Shown: in pieces, positions 9,264 to 17,690 of the stretch | Layout of the letters: each line of letters begins with the position of its first letter | Position numbering within the stretch: the first letter of the stretch is position 1 | Source of the DNA: DASVUC01 sp038237225 | GTDB taxonomy: Bacteria > Planctomycetota > Phycisphaerae > Tepidisphaerales > Tepidisphaeraceae | NCBI GenBank assembly: GCA_038237225.1 | Contig: JBBRYX010000001.1 | Location: 496,001 to 560,000, forward strand | Direction: 5' to 3' | Length of the DNA stretch: 64,000 nt | Made by a program: the position numbers and the translations under genes | The notes under the pieces: model-generated | What the model saw: the letters and a program-made list of their open reading frames with translations, nothing else | Databases searched by the model: none | Told to the model about the DNA's origin: nothing

Positions 9264-10178
9264 ATGGGTCAGAAACTCCTTCAGTATGAGGTGCTGGAAA
9301 AGCTGGGGGAGGGTGCGCGCAGCACGATCTATGCTGTACAAGACCCGACGACGGGGAAGAAGTTTGCACTCAAGCATGTGTTGCGCGATGAGCAGAAGGA
9401 CATCCGTTTCGTCGAGCAGATGGAGACGGAATTCGAGATCAGCAAGCAGTTTACGCATCCCAATCTGCGCCGTACTTTTGAGTTGAAGATTCAAAAAGCG
9501 CTGATGCTGAAGGTGACCGAAGCCTACCTTCTGATGGAGCTGGTGGAGGGTCATCCGCTGGATGTTCGGTTGCCGCGCGATGCGCGTGGGATGCCGGACA
9601 TCATGGCGATCATCGACACGTTCATCGCCGCCGCGCAGGGTTTGCGGGCGATGCACCAGATGGGCTACGCGCATTGCGACATCAAACCCAACAACATTCT
9701 CCGCAACGATCGCGGCGACGTGAAGGTCATCGACTACGGCCAAAGTTGCCGGATCGGGACCGTCAAAGAACGCATCCAAGGCACCCCCGATTACATCGCT
9801 CCCGAGCAAGTCGCCCGCCGACCCATCAGTGTCCAGACGGATGTCTTCAATCTCGGCGCCACCCTCTACTGGGCTCTCTCTGGAAAGGTCATCCCGACGC
9901 TTTACACGGTCAACAAGAAGGGCGAGAACAGCTTTCTCTTAGACACGCGCATCGACACGCCGATGGATTTGAATCCTCGCGTCCCGCTCGCGTTGAGCAA
10001 GCTGACGATGGACAGCATCGCGACCAAGCCGCAGAACCGCCCGGCGGATATGGACGAGTTCATCACCCGGCTGGAGCTCGCGAAGCACATCATGCTGAAG
10101 CAGTCGCATCCGGCCGCGCCGACGCCGCCGGAACTGGCGAACGATGATTCACAGATGGGCGCGCCGCCGATCCGGTGA
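9264..10178 (+). CDS. Serine/threonine protein kinase
   Basis: A 304-residue Hanks-type kinase domain with almost no extension. Visible elements: glycine loop LGEGARSTIY (~14-23), the ATP-anchoring lysine in FALKH (K37), catalytic loop HCDIKPNN (D139, N144), metal site DYG (157-159) instead of DFG, GTPDYIAPE (173-181) and the later DVFNLGATLYWALSG. The catalytic loop has C where R is usual, so it is a non-RD kinase that does not need the canonical activation-loop phosphorylation. All catalytic residues are kept, so activity is likely. No transmembrane or sensor domain is present, so it is probably soluble. Confidence 0.9.
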   Translation: MGQKLLQYEVLEKLGEGARSTIYAVQDPTTGKKFALKHVLRDEQKDIRFVEQMETEFEISKQFTHPNLRRTFELKIQKALMLKVTEAYLLMELVEGHPLDVRLPRDARGMPDIMAIIDTFIAAAQGLRAMHQMGYAHCDIKPNNILRNDRGDVKVIDYGQSCRIGTVKERIQGTPDYIAPEQVARRPISVQTDVFNLGATLYWALSGKVIPTLYTVNKKGENSFLLDTRIDTPMDLNPRVPLALSKLTMDSIATKPQNRPADMDEFITRLELAKHIMLKQSHPAAPTPPELANDDSQMGAPPIR

Positions 10179-10335
10179 GAACCGCCTGCTTAGACGGGAC
10201 GCACTTCCACATCGTCCTGCATCCCCCGAACCCACCCCAATCGCTCCGCGATGATCTTTCTGCGATACCGGAAAGATGCTGAGTATGAGAGCTTTGCTTG
10301 GCCGGGCGCAGACCGCGGCTTATCGTAAGCATGAT

Positions 10336-11220
10336 ATGACCAACCCAATGATTCCACCTCCGCTACCGCCGGTTGAAGAGGTCGTGAACAACGATGCGCC
10401 ATGCCGGAAGTGCGGATACAACCTGCGCGGATTGCCGATGGATGGACGATGCCCGGAGTGCGGCTCGCCGGTCGGCCTGTCGATTCATGGCGACCTGCTA
10501 CGTTTCTCGGATCCACAGTGGGTGCGAAAGTTGGCGCGCGGAGCAAGGTTGATCATCCTCGCAGTCGTCGTGGCGGTGCTGGGCGTCTTGGCGGGGGTAG
10601 GTGTGACATTCGCTCTCGGCCCAAGCTGGGCGCCGTTTTTAGTTGTCATGATCATGATCGCGTACGGCTTGAACTTGACGGCCTCCTGGCTACTCACGGA
10701 GCCAGACCCGAGCGGAATCGGGGAAGATCGATACGGCACCAGCCGGAAAATCATCCGGTTCTCGCTGTTCGTCGGCGTGATCGACGGCGTGCTGCAACTG
10801 GGCGAGGCGGCGATGTCGGTGCCACCGCCGGTGCATGCGGCTCTCGCCGTCGTCCAGATTTTGGCTGGGTTGATCGGCGCTGTAGGCTGGATCGCACTGC
10901 TCGATTACCTGGCGAAGCTCGCGGAGCGCATACCCGATGCGTTCCTGGCAAAGCGCGCACGGTTTCTGAAAGTTACGCTGGGAGGGAGTTACATCTTGTT
11001 CCTCATCCTAAGTCTGCTCGCGCATCTGCTGGTGCCGGCGGGGACCGCGCCATCGGCGGCGCTGCCCTGCATCTCAGGAATTCTGGGTCTGTTTATGCTT
11101 GTGCTTATGCTCCTGTACCTCCGGATGGTGGAGACACTGGGCAAGCGATTCAAGGAGCAGGCAGCGGCAGCAGAGACTTCGTGGGCGTTGATCGTTACGC
11201 CGGGGCCTGCGGCAGCGTAG
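10336..11220 (+). CDS. Zinc-ribbon multi-pass membrane protein, unknown function
   Basis: A 294-residue protein starting at ATG 10336, which fits better than the upstream in-frame ATG at 10276. After a proline-rich N-terminus comes a zinc ribbon, CRKCGYNLRGLP...CPECGSPV (four cysteines), then at least six hydrophobic helices from about residue 70. The C-x-x-C-G-Y-x-L-R-G-L signature recurs in planctomycete membrane proteins of unknown role. It stands alone between the kinase and argG. No function can be assigned. Confidence 0.75.
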   Translation: MTNPMIPPPLPPVEEVVNNDAPCRKCGYNLRGLPMDGRCPECGSPVGLSIHGDLLRFSDPQWVRKLARGARLIILAVVVAVLGVLAGVGVTFALGPSWAPFLVVMIMIAYGLNLTASWLLTEPDPSGIGEDRYGTSRKIIRFSLFVGVIDGVLQLGEAAMSVPPPVHAALAVVQILAGLIGAVGWIALLDYLAKLAERIPDAFLAKRARFLKVTLGGSYILFLILSLLAHLLVPAGTAPSAALPCISGILGLFMLVLMLLYLRMVETLGKRFKEQAAAAETSWALIVTPGPAAA

Positions 11221-11314
11221 CGACGGCAATGCTGAGATGCGTTCGGTCTCTCGTGCAAAGCACGCCTTGATCTCTATACTTTCTCCGTCTGTTTTGTATG
11301 TGAGGAATTAGATC

Positions 11315-12532
11315 ATGGCAGCGTCTCCACCCGAAAAGATCGTCCTCGCCTATAGCGGCGGCCTTGATACCAGCGTGATTCTTCCCTGGCTGAAGGAGCG
11401 GTATCCCGGTGTGAAGCTGCTGGCATTCGCGGCGGAACTGGGGCAAGGCGATGAACTTAAAGGAATTGAAGACAAGGCTCGCAGGAGCGGCGCGGATGAA
11501 GTCGTCATCATGGACCTGCGGCAGGAGTTTGCGGAGAAGTACTGCTTCCCGATGTTGCGGGCGCATGCGATCTACGAGCAGGATTATCTGCTGGGCACCT
11601 CGATCGCGCGGCCACTCATTGCGGCGAAGCAGGTCGAAGTAGCGCACCAGACGGGCGCTGATGCCGTCGGTCACGGCGCAACCGGCAAGGGCAATGACCA
11701 GGTTCGTTTTGAGCTGACGTACATGGCCCTCGATCCCGCGCTCAAGATCATCGCGCCGTGGAAGGACCCGACGTTTGAGCTGCGCGATCGCGAGAGCGCG
11801 GTGGAATATGCGGAGAAACACAACGTGCCGATCACGGTGAGCAAGAAGAAGATTTACTCACAGGATCGGAACCTCTGGCATATTTCGCACGAGGGCGCGG
11901 AGATCGAGCATCCCGACCAAGAGCCGAACTGGGAGGCGTGCCTGACGATGACGGTGCCGCCGGAGAAGGCGCCCGATGAGGCGGAGATTGTCGAGGTTGG
12001 GTTTGACGCGGGGAATCCCGTGTCCGTTAACGGGAAGAAGCTGGCGGCGCATGAGATCATCGAGACGCTGAACAAGATCGGCGGGCGCCACGGCGTCGGT
12101 ATCACCGTGCTGGCGGAGAATCGCCTTATTGGTATGAAATCCCGCGGCGTGTACGAGACGCCGGGCGGGACGATCCTGTACGAAGCGCACAAGGCGATCG
12201 AGCAGATCACCCTTGAGCGCGACACGCTGCACTTCAAGCAGCAAGTGGCGCTGCGGTATGCGGAGCTGGTCTATAACGGTCAGTGGTTCCATCCGCTGCG
12301 CGAATCGCTTCAGGCGTTTATCGATCACACCAATGCAACCGTCAGCGGGATCGCCAAGGTGCGACTGTTCAAGGGTCGCGCGATGCAGGTTGGAGCGCAG
12401 AGCCCGCATACGCTTTATGACCCGCAGTTGGCGAGCTTCAGCATGGAAGGCTACGACGTGACGGCGGCGCGAGGGTTTATCGACCTGTTCGGGTTGCCGA
12501 TGAAGGTGGCGAGTCAGCGGAAACGGTGGTGA
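11315..12532 (+). CDS. argG: Argininosuccinate synthase
   Basis: A 405-residue enzyme of normal length that joins citrulline and aspartate using ATP, the penultimate step of arginine synthesis. The PP-loop AYSGGLDTS (12-20) binds ATP; GHGATGKGNDQVRFE, IAPWK and the SRGVYETPGG region follow in the expected order. A ribosome site GAGGAA lies about 8 bases before the ATG. It appears monocistronic; a truncated gene remnant lies just downstream on the opposite strand. Confidence 0.97.
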   Translation: MAASPPEKIVLAYSGGLDTSVILPWLKERYPGVKLLAFAAELGQGDELKGIEDKARRSGADEVVIMDLRQEFAEKYCFPMLRAHAIYEQDYLLGTSIARPLIAAKQVEVAHQTGADAVGHGATGKGNDQVRFELTYMALDPALKIIAPWKDPTFELRDRESAVEYAEKHNVPITVSKKKIYSQDRNLWHISHEGAEIEHPDQEPNWEACLTMTVPPEKAPDEAEIVEVGFDAGNPVSVNGKKLAAHEIIETLNKIGGRHGVGITVLAENRLIGMKSRGVYETPGGTILYEAHKAIEQITLERDTLHFKQQVALRYAELVYNGQWFHPLRESLQAFIDHTNATVSGIAKVRLFKGRAMQVGAQSPHTLYDPQLASFSMEGYDVTAARGFIDLFGLPMKVASQRKRW

Positions 12533-12595
12533 TCGAAGGGAATGGGCGGGTGCTTGGAGGATGCGCCGAGAGCGGTCGCACAATCTGAAGGCCGC

Positions 12596-12830
12596 GGAAC
12601 TCATATTCCGGATCGGCAGGGGAAAACTCGGTGAGCGTGTTTTCGAAGATCGGCAGACGCAGGTAATGGTCGACGGGCCCGCCGTGTTGAAGGATCGTGA
12701 GGGCGTTGATGGAGGATTCACCTTCATCACCGGTGGGCGGCTTGGTGCCGAGATCACGGGCGCGCAGGAAGATTGCGAGCGAGAAGATCGCGGTGAAGAC
12801 AACCCCCCGGATAATTAGACTTCGTCGCAT
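12596..12830 (-). pseudogene. 5' remnant of a GT39/ArnT-like membrane glycosyltransferase
   Basis: About 78 codons on the minus strand start with a signal-anchor-like helix (IIRGVVFTAIFSLAIFLRAR), then DLGTKPPTGDEGESSINALT, which resembles the first luminal loop of dolichol-phosphate-mannose mannosyltransferase-like (GT39) proteins with its acidic DEGE motif. After roughly residue 78 the frame drifts into the antisense of argG's 3' end and loses similarity. The remaining several hundred residues are missing, so this is a decayed or truncated copy. The assignment rests on recollection of family motifs, so it is moderate. Confidence 0.5.
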
Positions 12831-12881
12831 GATGTTGAAGTGGACCGCGACAGCCTGGAAAGGATACCAACTGGAGAGGAC

Positions 12882-12911
12882 CTGAAATATGGGGTCGGAT
12901 GGCCCTATAAT
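12882..12911 (+). promoter_or_regulatory. Candidate sigma-70-type promoter for thiE
   Basis: A perfect TATAAT sits at 12906-12911, 22 bases before the thiE ATG; a weak -35 candidate (CTGAAA) lies at 12882-12887 with an 18-base spacer. No TPP riboswitch core (CTGAGA) is visible, and the leader would be only ~15 bases. Confidence 0.4.
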
Positions 12912-12932
12912 CGACCTTTCGGGTGAATTGAC

Positions 12933-13970
12933 ATGCAGGGCGATGTGCTGCGGATTCTTGATGCGAATGCCAACCGCGCGCGGGAAGGGCTGCGCGTGGT
13001 CGAGGATTATGCGCGGTTTATGCTCAATGATGAGGGGTTGTGCGGGGAACTAAAGTGCGTTCGGCATGAGCTTGGGGAGGTGTTAAGGCCCGTGCTGGGG
13101 GATGCGATTCTTTGGCGGGATACGCCGGGGGATGTGGGGACGAGAATTCCGACGGATGGGGAATTGGGGCGAGAGGACATCGCCGATGTGGTGACGGCGG
13201 CGGGGAAACGGTTGGGGGAGGCGCTGCGGACGATCGAGGAGTATCTCAAGATTCTTGATGCAGCGGCGGCGGGCAAGATCGAGCGCGTGCGTTATCGCTT
13301 CTATGACTTGGAGCAGCGGGTGACACGGACGCTTCGGCCGGGCTTGAAATTTGCCGGCGTGCTGCTTTATGTGTTGATTACGGAAAGTGCGTGCCGGATC
13401 CCGTGGGAAGAGGCGGCCAAGCAGGCGATCGGGGGCGGGGCGGATTGTTTGCAGCTTCGGGAGAAGGAGCTGGACGGGAAAGAGTTGCTGGCGCGGGCGC
13501 GGCGGTTTGTGGATATGTGTCGAGCGGGCGGCGTGATCAGCATCATCAATGACCGACCGGATATCGCGATTCTGAGCGGCGCGGATGGCGTGCATGTGGG
13601 GCAGGAGGATTTGCCGGCACTCGAAGTAAGAAAGATGGTCGGAACGCACAAGGTGGTGGGAGTTTCGACGCACCATCTAGCACAAGCGAAACAGGCGGTG
13701 CTGGATGGGGCGGATTACGTCGGGGTCGGGCCGTTTTTTAAGAGCGGAACAAAGCCGCGGGAATTTGTGGCAGGGGGGACATTTGCGCGGGAAGTGGCGG
13801 AGACGATTCGAATTCCCGCGATCGCGATTGCGGGCATTACCGAAGAGAATGTGGGAGAAGTGCTGGCGACGGGGATCAAAGCCGTGGCGGTAACGGCGGC
13901 GGTGGTGGGATGCGACGATGTGAAGGGGGCGGCGGAGAGGTTGAAGGGTAAACTATCCAAGAGTTCGTGA
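12933..13970 (+). CDS. thiE: Thiamine phosphate synthase with extra N-terminal domain
   Basis: A 345-residue protein. The C-terminal ~200 residues (from about 145) are a ThiE TIM barrel joining HMP-PP and thiazole phosphate: CLQLREKELDGKELL, SIINDRPDIAILSGADGVHVGQEDLP, GVSTHH, DYVGVGPFF and IAIAGIT are all present. The N-terminal ~140 residues (RILDANANRAREGLRVVEDYARF) match the ThiD2-like/TMP-synthase N-terminal domain seen in cyanobacterial and Aquifex-type ThiE. The next gene starts two bases after the stop. Confidence 0.92.
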   Translation: MQGDVLRILDANANRAREGLRVVEDYARFMLNDEGLCGELKCVRHELGEVLRPVLGDAILWRDTPGDVGTRIPTDGELGREDIADVVTAAGKRLGEALRTIEEYLKILDAAAAGKIERVRYRFYDLEQRVTRTLRPGLKFAGVLLYVLITESACRIPWEEAAKQAIGGGADCLQLREKELDGKELLARARRFVDMCRAGGVISIINDRPDIAILSGADGVHVGQEDLPALEVRKMVGTHKVVGVSTHHLAQAKQAVLDGADYVGVGPFFKSGTKPREFVAGGTFAREVAETIRIPAIAIAGITEENVGEVLATGIKAVAVTAAVVGCDDVKGAAERLKGKLSKSS

Positions 13971-13971
13971 T

Positions 13972-14506
13972 ATGGCGAAGGGTATCGCGCGCAAGCGTCC
14001 TAAAATTGTGATCATTGCCGGTCCGAACGGTGCGGGGAAAACAACGTTCGCGGGGGAATTCCTGGTCAAGGAAACAGGCTTTCCTGAGTTCATCAATGCT
14101 GATTCCATCGCTCGCGGATTGTCGCCGTTCGCGCCTGAGAAGGCAGCGTTGCAAGCGGGAAAGGTGATGCTGGCAGAGATCGAGCGTCGAGTGGAATCGA
14201 GAAAGGGCCGCATTGGAAACGACTCTTTCTGGTCGAACCTATGCTCGTCGTATCCCAAGATGGCGAAAGGCCGGTTATCATGTTCAGTTAGTGTTTTTAA
14301 GCCTGCCGACGGTGGAGTTGGCTATACAACGTGTGAAGGCACGCGTGTCACAGGGCGGACATAACATTACGGAACAAGTCGTGCGACGCCGGTTCGCGGC
14401 TGGGCTAGGCAATATGGAACTGATCTTCCGAGAGTTGGTCGAGAGCTGGATTATGTACGATAATTCGGGCACACAGCCTCGAAAATTGATGGAGGGTCGA
14501 AAATGA
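13972..14506 (+). pseudogene. Zeta-toxin-like P-loop kinase, frameshifted
   Basis: The first part (frame of 13972) carries IVIIAGPNGAGKTTFAGEFL, a Walker A typical of zeta/AAA toxin-like kinases, then FINADSIARGLSPF. The frame fails around 14205-14215. The downstream frame resumes with ALETTLSGRTYARRI, the expected next segment, and continues to the stop at 14504-14506 (VQLVFLSLP, ...RVSQGGHNITEQVVRRRF). One indel, probably two bases lost from a Phe codon, explains it. It could be a real inactivation or a sequence error. Zeta family members phosphorylate UDP-N-acetylglucosamine or other small molecules. Confidence 0.8.
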
Positions 14507-14685
14507 AAAACCCGGTGATATCGGCCGACCTTGACATGCGTGGAACCTGGCCCGCATTACTGCGCGCGGCGAAGAAGGCTTTGAAGATCGCGAAGGAGAC
14601 CGGCACGCCATGCTATGTGATGCGTGAGGGGAGACTGGTCAATCTGAATCCGATAGGCAAACGTCGGAAAGTCACCAGGGGATGA
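14503..14685 (+). CDS. Small partner of the zeta-like gene, possible antitoxin
   Basis: A 60-residue basic protein that overlaps the zeta-like gene by four bases (ATGA), which argues that they were translated together. The sequence (MRGTWPALLRAAKKALKIAK..., then MREGRLVNLNP) matches nothing I can name with certainty; short proteins of this kind often follow chromosomal zeta-like genes. The antitoxin role is an inference from the overlap only. Confidence 0.6.
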   Translation: MKNPVISADLDMRGTWPALLRAAKKALKIAKETGTPCYVMREGRLVNLNPIGKRRKVTRG

Positions 14686-14712
14686 TCTGCACAACAATCG
14701 AGTTGGACACGG

Positions 14713-16431
14713 ATGTCGGATCCTGTAGCTGTAAGTTCTGGCGGTTTTGCGGAGCAGATCGATAAGCCGCAGGCGAAGTCATTCCTCGCCCACGCGAAGC
14801 TCATCGGCTTGCTCACGCTCGGCAGCCGGCTGCTGGGGCTGGGGCGGGAGATTGTCGCGGCTCACTATCTGGGGACGGGGCTGGTCGCTTCCGCGTTTAC
14901 GGTCGCGTTCACGATTCCCAATCTGTTTCGGAAGCTGTTTGGAGAGGGCGCGCTGTCGGCGGCGTTTATTCCGCTTTACGCGCAGTCGATCAGGCATGAC
15001 CACGCGGCCAAGGCGAATGAGTTTGCGGCGGCGAGCGTTAATTTGCTGTGCGCGATTCTGTTGGGGATCACGATTGTGGGCGAGATCGGAATCTGGGGTT
15101 TTCTGCTGTTATCTTCAACTCTCTACCCGGATTTAATTCTGACGCTGAAGCTGACGGCGATCATGCTGCCTTATGTGCTGCTGATTTGCGGAGGGGCGTT
15201 TCTCAGTGGGATCTTGCAGGTGCATCATCGTTTTGGAGCGCCCGCGGCGGCGCCGATCATTCTGAACGTATGTCATATCCTAGTGCTGGGGATTGGCGGA
15301 TCTATCCTGCACCTGGGGCACAAGATGCCGGAGGCGGAGGCGATCGGGCCGCAGACGAAGTTGGCTTATGCGGGTGCGTTCGTGGTGCTGGTTGCGGGGG
15401 TGATGCAGGTGATGGTTTTGCTGCCGGGACTGCGGGCGACGGGATTTCGGTTTCACCTGGTGCCGCATTTCTGGACGCCGAGTGTAAAGCGGATGCTGAA
15501 GCTGACGGTGCCGGTGGCGCTTGGGGCGGGAGTGCTGCAGTTGTCGGTGCTGCTGGATAAGGGGATTGCAATGGCGCTGATGCAGCGGGTGGATGCGCTG
15601 GGGAATCAGATCACGCACTTCACGATGTTCGGGCACTGGATCCGGCTGCCGATGGAATCGGGGGCGCCGCGTCGGCTCGATGTGGCGCAGTTTCTTTACC
15701 AGTTTCCGCTGGGAGTCTTTGCGATCGCGCTGGCAACGGCGATTTTCCCGGGACTTAGCGCGGATGCCTTAGATCAGGATCGGGAGAAATTTAAGAGCGT
15801 ACTGCGACAGGGGCTGGAGGCGACGATTTGGGAGGGACTGCCGGCTTCGCTCGGGCTGATCCTGGTGCAGGGGCCGGCGATTCGACTGCTGTTTCAGCAC
15901 GGGCAGATCTCCGCGCATGATGCGGAATTAATTGGGAAGAGCGTGATCTTTTACGCGGCGGCGATCTGGGCCTTCTCGATGCTTCAGATCATCAATCGCG
16001 CGTATTACGCAATCCATGACACGACGACGCCGGTGGTGATGTCGGTCGTCAACATTGTGTTGAATTTAGTGGTCGAACTGCCGCTGTTGTGGTGGATGGG
16101 TGAGCCGGCGATGGCGGTGGGAACGATGGTGAGCTTCGCGGTGCAGGCATTGGTGATGCTGTGGTTGCTGGATCGGCGCGTGGACGGGCTGGATCTGAAG
16201 AAGCTTTTGATTCCGACGTTGAAGATGATGCTGGCGACGGCGCTGATGGGAGTGGTGCTGGTGGGATTGCAGAAATCCGCAATTTATCCGCGGGGCACCG
16301 GGCGGATGGTCTGGCTGGGGCAGTTGGTCATGCTGCTGGTGTTCGGCGCGGGGGTGTATTTCGGGGCATGCTGGCTGATGCGGGTAGAGATTTTGGGTCA
16401 CTTGATGCCGAAGCGACGCGTGCGGGCGTGA
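14713..16431 (+). CDS. murJ: Lipid II flippase MurJ (MviN)
   Basis: A 572-residue polytopic protein of the MOP superfamily that moves lipid II to the outer face of the inner membrane for peptidoglycan synthesis. Family features: GLGREIVAAHYLGTG near the start, the PNLFRKLFGEGALSAAFIPLY segment of helix 2, and repeated helices through to residue ~560 (about 14). Length is slightly above E. coli MurJ. It heads a same-strand run that leads into the VWA/Exb genes. Confidence 0.93.
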   Translation: MSDPVAVSSGGFAEQIDKPQAKSFLAHAKLIGLLTLGSRLLGLGREIVAAHYLGTGLVASAFTVAFTIPNLFRKLFGEGALSAAFIPLYAQSIRHDHAAKANEFAAASVNLLCAILLGITIVGEIGIWGFLLLSSTLYPDLILTLKLTAIMLPYVLLICGGAFLSGILQVHHRFGAPAAAPIILNVCHILVLGIGGSILHLGHKMPEAEAIGPQTKLAYAGAFVVLVAGVMQVMVLLPGLRATGFRFHLVPHFWTPSVKRMLKLTVPVALGAGVLQLSVLLDKGIAMALMQRVDALGNQITHFTMFGHWIRLPMESGAPRRLDVAQFLYQFPLGVFAIALATAIFPGLSADALDQDREKFKSVLRQGLEATIWEGLPASLGLILVQGPAIRLLFQHGQISAHDAELIGKSVIFYAAAIWAFSMLQIINRAYYAIHDTTTPVVMSVVNIVLNLVVELPLLWWMGEPAMAVGTMVSFAVQALVMLWLLDRRVDGLDLKKLLIPTLKMMLATALMGVVLVGLQKSAIYPRGTGRMVWLGQLVMLLVFGAGVYFGACWLMRVEILGHLMPKRRVRA

Positions 16432-16456
16432 TCGTCTGCGGGTAAATTCTCGTCTT

Positions 16457-17686
16457 ATGAGCTTGAACCTGCGCTGGGTCGGGGCGGAAGAGATTGATCG
16501 CGTGGCCGAGGCGCGGATGCTGGCGTACGCACGGGCGAGAAAGGAACTGCCGCAGTTTCAGGAATACATTCGGGAGGACGTGCGGTCGGGACCGGGTGAC
16601 TGGCTTCTCGCGGAGCGCGAGGGCGAGGCGGTTGGGACGGCTACCCACTTGCCGCTGACGATGTGGGTGCGCGGCCATGCGGTGAAATGCCAGGGCGTTG
16701 GATTTGTCGGGACGGTGCGGACCCATCGACGCAAAGTCGGCAACGGCCCGGGCGTGGGATCGGCCTTGATGTGGGAAGTGGTGCGGATGGCGAAGGAGCG
16801 GGGGTTCGTGGCCAGCGCGTTGATGCCGTTTCGAGCGACGTACTATGAAACGTTTGGCTACGGAGTCCTTGAGCGAAAGAAACTTTGGACAATTCCGCTG
16901 GACTTGGTTCCACGGGGCGAGTTCGGGCGGATTCGGTACTATCGTGATGGCGATTTTGACGAGCTCGTGAAGTGCCGGCAGCGCCTGGCGCAGCGCGGAC
17001 AGTGCGATATCGAGCGGTCGGCGGAGTTCTGGAAGCTGTACATTAAAGATGTGGAATCGGGATTCCTGGTTGTCGATCGGGAAGGCGATGGGCCCGTGCG
17101 CGGGTGGATGGCGATCGAGTCGCGCCACGAGGATGGGCTGGATACAGTGCAGGCTCTGTGGGATTTTGGGTGGGAGGATTTGGCGTCTCTGAAGCGATTT
17201 GTTTACTTCCTCGGGTCGCTCAAGGATCAGTACCGTTTCGCATCGGTTCACATGCCGGCGGATTTTCCGCTGAACCTACTGCTGAAAGAGAAGCAGATGA
17301 CGCACCGGATGAGCAAGAACCATTCGAACGCGCAGGAGCGACAGTACACGCGAATGCAGTTGCGGGTGCTGGATCATGTGAAGTTTCTGGATGGAATGAC
17401 GGCGCCCGTGGGGCCTAAGGGCAAGGCGGTGATGGCGGTGCATGAAGAGGATGGGGTTAAGAAGTTTGAGGTTGACGTCGCGGATGGACGAATTACCGCG
17501 CGAATGTCATCAGCAGAGGCGGATGTCGAGTGCGGGGCAGCGGACTGGGCGATCGTGGCGAGCGGCGATGTGAAGGCGAGCTTGGCGGTGGAGTTGGGAA
17601 TGCTGAAGGTAAACCGCGGGGCGGCGGTTGAGGTGCTGGATGTCCTGGCCGCGGGAACACCGCCCTATTGCCGGGAGTACTTCTGA
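16457..17686 (+). CDS. Eis-like GNAT acetyltransferase with SCP2-like domain
   Basis: A 409-residue protein with the layout of the Eis family: an N-terminal GNAT fold with the acetyl-CoA loop around RRKVGNGPGVGSALM (~93-107) and YYETFGYGV, a second degenerate GNAT-like region, and a C-terminal SCP2-type domain from ~300 (KVNRGAAVEVL at the end). Eis members acetylate amines of aminoglycosides or proteins; the substrate here is unknown. It ends four bases before the VWA gene, so it may be co-transcribed with it. Confidence 0.85.
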   Translation: MSLNLRWVGAEEIDRVAEARMLAYARARKELPQFQEYIREDVRSGPGDWLLAEREGEAVGTATHLPLTMWVRGHAVKCQGVGFVGTVRTHRRKVGNGPGVGSALMWEVVRMAKERGFVASALMPFRATYYETFGYGVLERKKLWTIPLDLVPRGEFGRIRYYRDGDFDELVKCRQRLAQRGQCDIERSAEFWKLYIKDVESGFLVVDREGDGPVRGWMAIESRHEDGLDTVQALWDFGWEDLASLKRFVYFLGSLKDQYRFASVHMPADFPLNLLLKEKQMTHRMSKNHSNAQERQYTRMQLRVLDHVKFLDGMTAPVGPKGKAVMAVHEEDGVKKFEVDVADGRITARMSSAEADVECGAADWAIVASGDVKASLAVELGMLKVNRGAAVEVLDVLAAGTPPYCREYF

Positions 17687-17690
17687 TCCA

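Noticed and set aside
9003..9809. Minus-strand frame opposite the kinase
   Set aside because: Antisense to a gene with clear kinase motifs; no recognisable domain.
12840..12932. TPP riboswitch upstream of thiE
   Set aside because: No CTGAGA or downstream conserved core is seen, and the space is too short given the TATAAT at 12906.
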